A DNA stretch of 32,743 bases, from positions 1 to 32,743 of the forward strand of contig JALOQY010000005.1 in NCBI GenBank assembly GCA_025459285.1, given 5' to 3'. This stretch comes from Planctomycetota bacterium. GTDB lineage: Bacteria > Planctomycetota > JAJSAM01. The notes below the pieces were generated by a model. It worked only from the letters and a program-made list of their open reading frames with translations, was not told where the DNA came from and ran no database searches. Every line of letters begins with the position of its first letter. Within the stretch, counting starts at the first letter, position 1. This document shows positions 6,845 through 14,044 of this stretch, piece by piece. Position numbers and translations under genes: made by a program.

Positions 6845-7486
6845 TCACCCACGGCAGACGCCGCCGGCGCAGCAGCCCTCGCCGCGCAACGCTTCGAGGC
6901 CCTCCTTCACCAGCCACGGGACCATGGCGAGGGCCGCGACCGGGTCGGCCTGCCACCAGCCGAGGAGCGCGTTCCCGAGGAGGCCGATGAGGAGCGCGAG
7001 GGAGAGCCACGCGCAGGCCAGCGTCTCCTTCGCCTCGGCCCGGAGCGCCCCGCTGCCCAGTTCGCGTGCCGCCCGGAACTTCCCGAGCGCGACGATGGGC
7101 ATGACGACCAGCGAGGCCACCGCGAGGAGGATCCCGACGAGACTCTCCTCCGGCGCGTCGCCGGCGAACAGCGTGAAACCCGCCTGGACGAGGACGTAGA
7201 CCGCAAGCGCGAGGAACGTCCCGCCGACGAAGCGATGGACGCGTCGTTCGGTCCTCTCGATCTCCTCCCGGGTAGACCGTCCGCGGGCCTCGACGGCGAG
7301 CCGCCAGAGGACCACGGCCGCCGCGGCGACCTCGATCACGCTGTCGAGACCGAAGCCGACGAGGGCGATGGAGCCGGCGGCAATCCCCGACCACACCGCG
7401 ATCACGGCCTCGACGCAGTTCCAGGCCATCGTGACGGCCACGAGCCGGATCGCGATCCGGGACCAGCGGACTCCGCGTTCTTCCAT
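6845..7486 (-). CDS. Cation-diffusion-like membrane protein with Cys tail
   Basis: 213 residues with about five to six hydrophobic segments. SIALVGFGLDSVIEV near residue 35-50 matches the first metal-site helix of cation diffusion facilitators (Asp and nearby polar residues). The long cytosolic metal-binding domain of true CDF exporters is absent. The protein instead ends in EGCCAGGVCRG, three Cys that could bind a metal. Such short cation-transporter-like proteins are widespread and poorly studied. The gene begins 5 nt after the stop of the Uma2 gene, so they form an operon. The start ATG at 7484-7486 (MEERGVRW) excludes a long upstream extension with no coding character. Confidence 0.82.
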   Translation of the reverse strand: MEERGVRWSRIAIRLVAVTMAWNCVEAVIAVWSGIAAGSIALVGFGLDSVIEVAAAAVVLWRLAVEARGRSTREEIERTERRVHRFVGGTFLALAVYVLVQAGFTLFAGDAPEESLVGILLAVASLVVMPIVALGKFRAARELGSGALRAEAKETLACAWLSLALLIGLLGNALLGWWQADPVAALAMVPWLVKEGLEALRGEGCCAGGVCRG

Positions 7487-7491
7487 CGCGG

Positions 7492-8016
7492 CTAGCCTGC
7501 GAACAGCGCGCCGAGGTCGAGGGCGAAACCGGGGACCGCCCCGGAGCGGGGAACGCTGCCGGCGGCGAAGAGCCGGGTGCCGGCGGTGGTCACGATCTCC
7601 GCGCACCGCGTGTCGGGATCGACGAGCCAGACCTCCCGTACCCCGGCCCGGAGGTAGGTGCGCGTCTTCACGAGGCGGTCGCGCCGGGCGGTGGAGGGAG
7701 AGAGCACTTCCACGACGAGGACCGGCATCGCGATCTCGACGGCCCCGCGGCGGATCGGCGCGTCCTCCGGCAGGACCGCCACATCCGGCTGGAGGACGTT
7801 GTGCTCGTCCACGAAGACGTCGATGGGGGACTGGATGGCCCGCTCCCGGCCGAGGCAGGCCACCGTCTCGAGGAGAATCTCCCGGACCAGGCGTTGGTGC
7901 CACCCGGTGGGCGCCGGCTCCTTGACGAGGACGCCGTCGATCAGCTCGGCCCGGAAGCCCTCCGGGAGCAACATGTAGTCGGCCCGCGTGAACCGTGCTT
8001 CCTGGACGTTCTTCAT
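7492..8016 (-). CDS. Uma2 family protein (PD-(D/E)XK nuclease fold)
   Basis: 174 residues from the ATG at 8014-8016 (MKNVQEARFT); a second ATG lies at 8025. The family signatures are GFRAELIDGVLVKEP, LQPDVAVLP (metal-binding Asp), VLVVEVLSPST (Glu) and REVWLVDPDTR. Uma2 proteins (DUF820) keep a restriction-endonuclease-like core and are very numerous in cyanobacteria, Planctomycetota and relatives. Their biological role is not settled. It is the first gene of a two-gene operon with the cation-transporter-like protein, with no obvious functional link. TATACT (8030-8035) lies just upstream. Confidence 0.9.
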   Translation of the reverse strand: MKNVQEARFTRADYMLLPEGFRAELIDGVLVKEPAPTGWHQRLVREILLETVACLGRERAIQSPIDVFVDEHNVLQPDVAVLPEDAPIRRGAVEIAMPVLVVEVLSPSTARRDRLVKTRTYLRAGVREVWLVDPDTRCAEIVTTAGTRLFAAGSVPRSGAVPGFALDLGALFAG

Positions 8017-8029
8017 GGTAACCATCCGG

Positions 8030-8035
8030 AGTATA
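8030..8035 (-). promoter_or_regulatory. -10-like hexamer TATACT upstream of the Uma2 gene
   Basis: TATACT (five of six matches to TATAAT) ends 4 nt before the ATG at 8025 and 13 nt before the ATG at 8016. A transcript starting 6-7 nt after it would begin within or just after the first ATG, which favours translation from 8016. Confidence 0.4.
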
Positions 8036-8250
8036 GACGCATCCCGAAGTCCGCGGTGACGGGATTTCTCCTGTCTCGGGGCCGATGCTTCGGCCTGGTT
8101 GCGGGGTCCGGTGCCGGCATGGCGGTGGCTGTGCCCTCTCGAACAAAGAGGCCAGGCACGACGGGCGGCCGGCACGGAGGCGGCCCCCTTGATCCCGCTT
8201 CCGGCTCCGGCGGTTCCCGCCGTCTGTCACCAGCACGGCAAGGCGGACCG

Positions 8251-8280
8251 TTGCCCCGGGAGGCTTGTGGAGCGTACAAT
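8251..8280 (+). promoter_or_regulatory. Promoter TTGCCC-18-TACAAT, likely leaderless
   Basis: TTGCCC (8251-8256) and TACAAT (8275-8280) lie 18 bp apart. The sigma-factor ATG begins 6 nt after the -10 hexamer, so the mRNA would start at or next to the start codon. This is the only TANNNT promoter here with a recognisable -35. The remaining divergent space to the Uma2 gene (8036-8250) holds nothing I can assign. Confidence 0.55.
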
Positions 8281-8286
8281 CCGGCC

Positions 8287-8964
8287 ATGGCCGGTCCTGA
8301 CAGCACGTCGTGGACGCTGATCCAAGGGGCGGCGAAGGGGGATACGGCATCCCGGGAGGAATTCGCCCGCCGCTATGAGCCGGTGGTCCGGGCCTTCCTC
8401 GCCGCCCGCTGGAGGGGAGGACGCCTGCTGGAGGAGATCGACGACGCGGTGCAGGAGGCGATGCTCCTTTGCCTCTCCCCGGACTCGCCTCTCGAGCACT
8501 TCGATCGGGAGCGCCCGGGGGGGTTCCGGGCCTACCTGTGGGGGGTCGTCCGGAACATCGCCCGTTCCTTCGAACGGGAACTCAAGAAGCGCGGCTTTCG
8601 GGTTCCGGCCAATCTGGAGGAGATCCCCGAAGACGACTCCTCCCTGGCAACGGTGTTCGACCGCGCCTGGGCGAGATCCCTCCTGTCACAGGCGGCGGCG
8701 CTGCAGCGGGAGCGGGCGCGCGCCGCGGGGGGCGGCGCAGCCGATCGGCGGATCGAGCTCCTCCAGCTCCGACTGGAGGACGAGCTTCCGATCCGGGAGA
8801 TCGCCGCACGCTGGAACGAGGATCCGGATCGCCTCCACCGCGAGTACGCCCGGGCTCGGGAGGACTTCAAGCACTGTCTCTTCACGGTCGTGCGCGAGCA
8901 CCACCCGGGAGGGGATGCCGAGGTCGAGAAGGAGTGTCTCCGACTGGTGTCGATCTTCGCCTGA
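8287..8964 (+). CDS. ECF-like RNA polymerase sigma factor
   Basis: 225 residues. Region 2 runs over about 25-100: REEFARRYEPVVRAFLAAR, then DDAVQEAMLLC (core-binding helix with the DDAVQE motif) and GGFRAYLWGVVRNIARSFER (-10 recognition). Region 4 near 160-205 is ELPIREIAARWNEDPDRLH followed by REYARAREDFK, the helix-turn-helix for -35 binding. The linker is long (YLWGVV... to LPIREI). Tails and overall type resemble sigma factors common in Planctomycetota. No anti-sigma gene is adjacent: the next gene (9045-12032) is convergent. It starts at ATG 8287, with a leaderless-type promoter in front. Confidence 0.88.
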   Translation: MAGPDSTSWTLIQGAAKGDTASREEFARRYEPVVRAFLAARWRGGRLLEEIDDAVQEAMLLCLSPDSPLEHFDRERPGGFRAYLWGVVRNIARSFERELKKRGFRVPANLEEIPEDDSSLATVFDRAWARSLLSQAAALQRERARAAGGGAADRRIELLQLRLEDELPIREIAARWNEDPDRLHREYARAREDFKHCLFTVVREHHPGGDAEVEKECLRLVSIFA

Positions 8965-9044
8965 GCGGCCAGCGGTCCGTCGGGCAATTCGCGATGCTGC
9001 GCGCGCGGGCCGACGCGGGGGACGGCCGGGGTCGGGACGCGCGC

Positions 9045-12032
9045 TCAGGGCTCGCGAAGGGAGAGGCCCTTCGGACGCTTGAGGCTCCACGAGCCGACCA
9101 CCGGGCCACCCGCAGTGAAGGTGAGCCGATAGGTGCCCGTTCCCTTCACCAGCGACGCCGCGAGCTTCGCGCTTCCCGGCTTTCCCGTGACGGCGGTCTC
9201 GACATCCCCGTCCGGTCCTGTCAGGCGAAGGCTCGACGGGTCGAGGCCCGGTCCCTTGAGGCTCGCCTTCAGGAGCGCACCGGCCGTGGCCTCGAAGGCG
9301 ATCCACCCGTCCTCGACGACGCCCTTCCACTTCACGTTGGCCGGGGGCGGCTTCACACTTGCGAGGACCAGATACTCCCCTGTCTCGGAGCCTTCGCCCT
9401 CCTCACGCAGCACGAGGATGTACCGGCCCGTCGCCGGAGCCCGATAGCCGACGAGGCCTTCCACCCGGATTCCCGACCGCAGCCACTCACCGTCGGGCCG
9501 CGTGAGATCCATGACGATGGGAAACGTCGCCTTGCGATCAGGGGTCGCCGCCGCCTTCACCTTGAGCGTGACGATGTCCCCCGCCACCAGGTCGACTGCC
9601 ACGGCGTCGATGTCCCGGCGCTCGGAGAGCGTGCCGGCGAACGCTCCGGAGGAACCGAGCCAGGGCGGGTCGGCCTCGATCAGGAAGGACTGTGTCGGCG
9701 CCGAGAGACCCGACTGCATCCCCACCCGGTCACGCAGGACCGCCCGAACGGCGAACGGACCCGGTTCGGCCGGGCGCACCCCCGGCACGACATTCGTGGA
9801 CTCGAGTGACACCCAATCGCTGAAGGTCCTGCCACCATCCGTCGTCGTCCGGCAGGCGGCCACGCCCGACCCCCCGATGTTGTCGTGGGAGTCCACGGTG
9901 TACTCGATCGGCTCCGCCGGCAGGAGGTAGGGGCGTCCTCCGTTGATCCGCAGGGAGTCCAGCATCGGAGCGGTCAGGTCGACGACGATCGAGTCGGCGG
10001 CCGTGGCGGAGACGTTCCCGGCGCGGTCCCGGAACTGCGCATCGATCCCCTGCTCGCCGCTCCGAGTGGTCACGCTGAAGGTCGTCGAGTCCACCAGCGG
10101 GAGCCAGGCGTCGTCCCAGTTCGCGGACGCCAGGAGCTTGAGCCGGTACCACGCCACGCCGGATCCGCCCTCGTCATGAGCCGTGATCCCCACGCGGACG
10201 ACCGTCCAGCCGGCGAAGGCGGCGCCATCCTCGATCGTGACGGTCCCGGTAGGCGCCGTCCGGTCGAGGCCTACGGAGTCCGCCGCAACATCCGAGGTAT
10301 TCCCGGCATGGTCCTTCGCCTGGGCTTCCACCAGCTTCGGCCCGTCGCCCGCCGGGATGCTCCACGACAGGAAGTCCGTCGCCGGGGACCAGCCGGACCA
10401 GCCTTCCCCTTCGTTTCGCAGCCGGACATGGGAGACACCGGCAAGGGAATCCGTGAACATCAGGGCAACGTCCACGTCCAGGTCGTTCACCCACGGGACT
10501 CCGTCGTCGACGATGATCGTCCCCTCCGGCGGAGTCCGGTCGAGCAGGATGGAGTCCGAACGAGTCGATGAAGTCCGGCCCACCTCGTCGAGGAACTGGA
10601 CCTCCACGGTGTGGGCCCCCTCGACCGAGGGAAGCGTCCATGAGATCTTGGCCGCCAGGTCTTGCCAGTTGCCCCAGGAATCTCCTTTCGCGCGCAGGCG
10701 CATGGACTTCACGTCTTCCGCGCCGGCCATCCAGGAGACGCCGAGCGTCACCGAGGTGGACGCCGTGGCGATGGCACCGGAGTCGATGGTGATCGACCCG
10801 CCCGGCGCGGGGCTCAGGTAGGCGTGGACATGACCCAGGGTGACACCGTTGTGGACTTCCCAGGGGGCGCCGACCACAAGATCACCGTTCTCGTTCATGT
10901 CGGTCGAGTCGCCGAAGCCGCTTCCCTTGTTGTTCCCCGTCAACGTGTAGAGCAGGCTGCTGTCCGCACCGGAGTAGACCGCAACGGAGCCGGTGTCACC
11001 AGCCGGGGGATAGGCAAGCCACCCCGCGGCGACATCGGCGCAGCCGTCCTGGTCCACGTCCGCCCGGATGCTGACCTTCGGTCCCCGGTGGGCCTCGAAG
11101 TCCCTGGCGATGTAGTGAATCCGCCCTCCGTCGTAGCCGGAGAAGACGCTCACCGTGGGGCAGTAGATCGGCCCGACCAGTTTTCTCCCGGTGGCTGCCA
11201 CGTCGAGCCAGCCGTCTCCATCGACGTCCCCGCCGCCGGCGACCCGAGCGCCCATCCACCTGGCGTCCGTGTCTCCGGACCAGGAGTACAGTGTCGAGCC
11301 GTCCTTCCCGGAGTAGAGCCACACTCCGCCGCGGCCGGAGTTGGCCGACTTCGCCCCCACCAGTATGTCCGCGTGCCCATCCTTGTTGACATCTCCGCCG
11401 CCCGCGACGTTGAGGTAGGACATGACCGTGACCGGGCGAAAGCTGTGGAGCGTGGAACCGTCCTTCCCGGAGTAGACGATGGCGACATCGGTGTAGCCAT
11501 CCCAGGTCGCCGATCCGGCAACGATGTCGGGCCAGCCGTCGGCGTTCACGTCGCCCGCGCCCGCGACGCTGGACCCCATCCCGGAGCCATAGGGGCCGTA
11601 GAACTTGTGGAGGGTGGAGCCATTCTTGCCGGAGTAGACGTACACCACTCCGGAGTAGACGTCTTTCGAGTAAAGGCCGCTCGCACCCACGACGATGTCG
11701 GCGTACCCGTCCCGGTTCACGTCGCCCGGTCCCGCCACGCAGCCGTAGTTGTCAGGTGTCACTCCCGCGCTGAACGTGTACAGGGTCGAGCCGTCCTCGC
11801 CGGAGTAGACCCGGACAATGCCGGCCCGCGTCGAGTAGACCTGCCCTCCCACCGCGACGTCGGGGTGTCCGTCCCCGTTCACGTCGCCGAGCCAGGCGGC
11901 ACTGGTTCCGAGCGTGTCGTACTGGTTGTCGGCCCGGGCCGTCCAGGAGAGGTCCGGCGGGTCCATTCCTCCCGCGAAGACGAGCATGGAGATTCCGAAG
12001 GCTCCGAACAGGACCATCCCCCCGGTCCGCAT
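9045..12032 (-). CDS. Exported FG-GAP/Ig repeat protein
   Basis: 995 residues. A signal peptide (1-21) leads into about seven FG-GAP/VCBS-type repeats (about 35-400), each with a DVNGDGHPDVAVGG-like Ca-binding loop and a VYSGKDGSTLY strand; these should form a beta-propeller. Then come at least four Ig-like repeats (about 410-780) with DRTPPEGTI-type linkers. A pre-peptidase C-terminal-like domain follows (about 800-890; ends in GRYILVLREEG), with a final beta-domain after it. The role is presumably in surface adhesion or extracellular carbohydrate/protein binding; no enzyme motif is visible. The ATG at 12030-12032 has a strong GGAGGGGGAGGG Shine-Dalgarno 5 nt upstream. An upstream GTG (12050) would put this site inside the gene, so it is rejected. 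Confidence 0.9.
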   Translation of the reverse strand: MRTGGMVLFGAFGISMLVFAGGMDPPDLSWTARADNQYDTLGTSAAWLGDVNGDGHPDVAVGGQVYSTRAGIVRVYSGEDGSTLYTFSAGVTPDNYGCVAGPGDVNRDGYADIVVGASGLYSKDVYSGVVYVYSGKNGSTLHKFYGPYGSGMGSSVAGAGDVNADGWPDIVAGSATWDGYTDVAIVYSGKDGSTLHSFRPVTVMSYLNVAGGGDVNKDGHADILVGAKSANSGRGGVWLYSGKDGSTLYSWSGDTDARWMGARVAGGGDVDGDGWLDVAATGRKLVGPIYCPTVSVFSGYDGGRIHYIARDFEAHRGPKVSIRADVDQDGCADVAAGWLAYPPAGDTGSVAVYSGADSSLLYTLTGNNKGSGFGDSTDMNENGDLVVGAPWEVHNGVTLGHVHAYLSPAPGGSITIDSGAIATASTSVTLGVSWMAGAEDVKSMRLRAKGDSWGNWQDLAAKISWTLPSVEGAHTVEVQFLDEVGRTSSTRSDSILLDRTPPEGTIIVDDGVPWVNDLDVDVALMFTDSLAGVSHVRLRNEGEGWSGWSPATDFLSWSIPAGDGPKLVEAQAKDHAGNTSDVAADSVGLDRTAPTGTVTIEDGAAFAGWTVVRVGITAHDEGGSGVAWYRLKLLASANWDDAWLPLVDSTTFSVTTRSGEQGIDAQFRDRAGNVSATAADSIVVDLTAPMLDSLRINGGRPYLLPAEPIEYTVDSHDNIGGSGVAACRTTTDGGRTFSDWVSLESTNVVPGVRPAEPGPFAVRAVLRDRVGMQSGLSAPTQSFLIEADPPWLGSSGAFAGTLSERRDIDAVAVDLVAGDIVTLKVKAAATPDRKATFPIVMDLTRPDGEWLRSGIRVEGLVGYRAPATGRYILVLREEGEGSETGEYLVLASVKPPPANVKWKGVVEDGWIAFEATAGALLKASLKGPGLDPSSLRLTGPDGDVETAVTGKPGSAKLAASLVKGTGTYRLTFTAGGPVVGSWSLKRPKGLSLREP

Positions 12033-12097
12033 GTCACCCTCCCCCTCCACCCGGATCCCGCTTCAAGACAACCTCCACTATTCGATTGGCACGAGCG

Positions 12098-12121
12098 GGA
12101 CTTTTCGCGCCCGGAAAGTCC
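12098..12121. terminator. Hairpin with 7-bp arms (GGACTTT/AAAGTCC)
   Basis: Perfect 7-bp arms at 12098-12104 and 12115-12121 around a 10-nt loop. It lies 66 bp upstream of the FG-GAP protein start and downstream of the esterase gene. It could end the esterase transcript or fold in a 5' leader. No T-run. Confidence 0.35.
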
Positions 12122-12158
12122 GCGGTTCCGCTCCGGGTTCCCGCGGAGGAAACCGCGG
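12120..12158. terminator. Hairpin with 8-bp arms (CCGCGGTT/AACCGCGG)
   Basis: Perfect 8-bp arms at 12120-12127 and 12151-12158. It directly abuts the 12098-12121 hairpin, making a two-stem structure. Likely transcript-end or leader structure between two same-strand genes. Confidence 0.35.
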
Positions 12159-12512
12159 ACAGGCGCCGATAGGAGTCCGGAGGGGGAACCCTCCCGTGCG
12201 CCGGCGAGCGGCGCGCCAGGGCCTTCGGAGGAAGCATTCCTCATGGTGAACGGGAGCGGCGTGGTCCACGTGGTGGGCGGGGAGACCAAAGCGCCCCCAG
12301 CAACCGGAGCAGCGCCACGAACGTCGCCCTGTACTGGGTCGGTGCGACGAAGTACGTTCTCTTCGACCAACTGGCAACCCGTCGGCGTGAGCACTCATGC
12401 GCGCGGAGGCCCCTCGCCGGCGGGCAACTGACCGACCTGGGCCGGACTCCCTCTCGCCGCCTGCGTCCGCATGGAAGCGCGCGGCCCGGCAGGACCTTGC
12501 GCGGCCCGCCTC

Positions 12513-13553
12513 TCAGCGGGTCGCCGCGACGGCGCGGAGGGCGGTGGCGAGGGGCTTCGCGTCGATCTTTCCCTCGAACTTCGCGGCCGGGACGAGGCCG
12601 GGCTTCATCACGACAACGGCGGGGGTCTTCGAGAGGCCGAGGGAGGCAAAGTATTCCTCCTCCAGTTCACGGTCGACCTTCACCGCCGTGAGGAGGCGCC
12701 CCTGCTCCTGCACTGCCGGGTCGAGGAGAACCTCGATCTGGAAGCGCTTCGCGTCGGCGTCGTCCCGGTCCTTCTCGTCGAAGAAGAAGAAGAATGCCGG
12801 AGCCTTCGACACCGAAAGCGTCTCCTTCGCCACCTCCAGGTCATCGATCCACGGGAACGACCCGTCCTGACCAGGATGGAACCGCCCCTCCATCGCCCGG
12901 AGCCACGAGTAGTAGTAGGGAATGAGCTGGTCGGGGATCTCGTGGTCCAGCCCCTCCTGCGACAGGAAGTCGGCGCGGCGGACCTTGCCCTCGAGACGCT
13001 TCGGCGTCTCCTTCGCCGCCCCGAAGAAGCGGTCCTTCGACCCGACGAGGGCGAGGGCCGCCATCTCCCGCTTCGCCCGGGCGGGGACCTTCCCGCCACC
13101 GAAGCCCGATCCCATGAAACAGACCGTCGCGAAGGGGGGGGCGTCCTCGAAGACGAGGAACGGGAGGTGCATCCCGCCGCTGGAGAACCCCGTCGCATGG
13201 AGCCGGCCGGCGCCGATCCGGAGCTTCGGCAGCAGGTCCTTCACCACCCCCCGCACGATCTCCACGTCCGGCTTGTTCCAGGCCGGTCCCTTCGCCTGCG
13301 GGGCGAGGAGGATGAAGTCGTCCGGAACGAGCGGCTCGAACCACGAGGCGAGGCTCTCCCCCGTGGCGCCGGCGCCATGGAGGCAGACGAGCAGCGAGTA
13401 CTCCCGCTCCGGGTCCCACTTCGCGGGCATCTCCACGTGCCAGGAGAGCCCGCCGAGGCTCGCCGTGCTCTTCCCCTTCGGGAAGGGGCGCTCCTCCGCT
13501 CGAAGGCCCGCCGGGACCAGGAGGAGGATCAGGACGAAGAGGACCTTCCGCAT
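12513..13553 (-). CDS. Exported esterase fused to a thioredoxin-like domain
   Basis: 346 residues. Signal peptide 1-19 (MRKVLFVLILLLVPAGLRA). The hydrolase part has LLVCLHGAGATGES (oxyanion region), GFSSG with Ser124, GSKD (Asp174) and DHEIPD (His204), so a complete triad in the order of PHB-depolymerase-like esterases. From about 250 to 346 a second domain reads as thioredoxin-like: APAFFFFFDEKD, then a VKVDRELEEEYFASLGLSKT strand-helix and SKTPAVVVMKPG with the cis-Pro311. The CXXC pair is missing, so redox activity is unlikely and a binding role fits better. No Shine-Dalgarno; a TAGAAT hexamer ends 6 nt before the ATG. Confidence 0.85.
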   Translation of the reverse strand: MRKVLFVLILLLVPAGLRAEERPFPKGKSTASLGGLSWHVEMPAKWDPEREYSLLVCLHGAGATGESLASWFEPLVPDDFILLAPQAKGPAWNKPDVEIVRGVVKDLLPKLRIGAGRLHATGFSSGGMHLPFLVFEDAPPFATVCFMGSGFGGGKVPARAKREMAALALVGSKDRFFGAAKETPKRLEGKVRRADFLSQEGLDHEIPDQLIPYYYSWLRAMEGRFHPGQDGSFPWIDDLEVAKETLSVSKAPAFFFFFDEKDRDDADAKRFQIEVLLDPAVQEQGRLLTAVKVDRELEEEYFASLGLSKTPAVVVMKPGLVPAAKFEGKIDAKPLATALRAVAATR

Positions 13554-13559
13554 CGCCCC

Positions 13560-13565
13560 ATTCTA
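13560..13565 (-). promoter_or_regulatory. -10-like hexamer TAGAAT, 6 nt before ATG
   Basis: TAGAAT then GGGGCG then ATG at 13553 on the minus strand. Same TAGAAT-N6-ATG arrangement as at 5261-5266. A leaderless start is likely; no -35 hexamer is seen. Confidence 0.5.
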
Positions 13566-13686
13566 CACCGGCCCGTCGCCCATCGGCCCGGCCCGCCCCG
13601 GCCACCGCGAAGATGAGGTCGCCGAGCCCCGGGACCGCCGGATGCGACCTGATACGGGCGACTTCGAGACCGACGGGAGCAGGACC

Positions 13687-13761
13687 TTGCCCAAAGTGAG
13701 TGAGTTCCATGGGGCCGATCCGACCGCTCGATCAGGATTTGTGTCCGATGCGCGTGCATGA
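13687..13761 (+). pseudogene. Possible remnant of a DUF4160 gene start
   Basis: A TTG-started frame reads LPKVSEFHG before losing any family resemblance and stopping at 13761. DUF4160 proteins usually begin MPKVSEFYGIVI or similar and are commonly encoded directly upstream of DUF2442 genes, as this is. The reading is that a deletion removed all but the first few codons. Only eight residues support it, so it may be chance. Confidence 0.3.
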
Positions 13762-14044
13762 GATCGAGTTTCTATCGGCCTACCGTGTCCGGCTGACCTT
13801 CTCGAACCGGCGGCGGAAGGTCGTCGACCTCGGGCCGCTCCTCGAGGGGCGGCTCTTCGCGGAGCTGCGCGATCCGGCGCGGTTCCGGCAGATCCGGATC
13901 GATCCGGAGAGCGGCGCCCTCTGCTGGCCGAACGGCGCGGACATCTGCCCCGACCTGCTCTACAGCGGGCGCGCGCCGGCCCAGCAGCCTGTCGGTCGGC
14001 GGGCCGCCGGCGGGGCCTCCCGCCGGCCGTGGACGATCCCGTAG
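13748..14044 (+). CDS. DUF2442 family protein
   Basis: 98 residues. MRVHEIEFLSAYRVRLTFSN, then VVDLGPLLEG and ALCWPNGADICPD, are family signatures. Members are about 80-90 residues and often pair with DUF4160 proteins in what may be toxin-antitoxin-like units; the function is not established. The family core ends near residue 80. The last about 20 residues (AQQPVGRRAAGG and on) are encoded by DNA that also carries the end of the convergent RND pump gene (85-bp overlap) and a REP-like motif. The tail is therefore probably a late extension. ATG at 13748. Confidence 0.78.
   Translation: MRVHEIEFLSAYRVRLTFSNRRRKVVDLGPLLEGRLFAELRDPARFRQIRIDPESGALCWPNGADICPDLLYSGRAPAQQPVGRRAAGGASRRPWTIP

Larger units (their letters stand above)
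12033..12512. other. 480-bp intergenic region, no gene seen
   Basis: No frame here has a convincing product. It holds the ribosome-binding site of the downstream FG-GAP gene and two stable inverted repeats (12098-12158). The part from 12159 to 12512 shows no motif I can name; several short open frames look random. Confidence 0.5.

Noticed and set aside
6863-6880. Similarity of CAGCAGCCCTCG to the REP-like motif
   Set aside because: It encodes the GCCAG part of the conserved-looking Cys tail and lacks the GTCG half, so it is probably chance.
8131-8159. GTGCC...GGCAC imperfect stem-loop upstream of the sigma factor
   Set aside because: The stem is short and bulged, and the proposed promoter lies downstream of it, so it would not be in the sigma-factor mRNA.
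8960-9049. CCTGAGCG/CGCTCAGG inverted repeat at two convergent stops
   Set aside because: The arms are about 75 nt apart and each contains a stop codon context; pairing is unlikely to be functional.
12034-12398. Short minus-strand open frames in the 480-bp gap
   Set aside because: Three overlapping frames all stay open through GC content; none has a ribosome-binding site or recognisable product.
10662-12431. 589-codon plus-strand frame over the FG-GAP protein
   Set aside because: Antisense shadow of the FG-GAP protein gene; repeated Val/Asp/Gly words come from its repeats.
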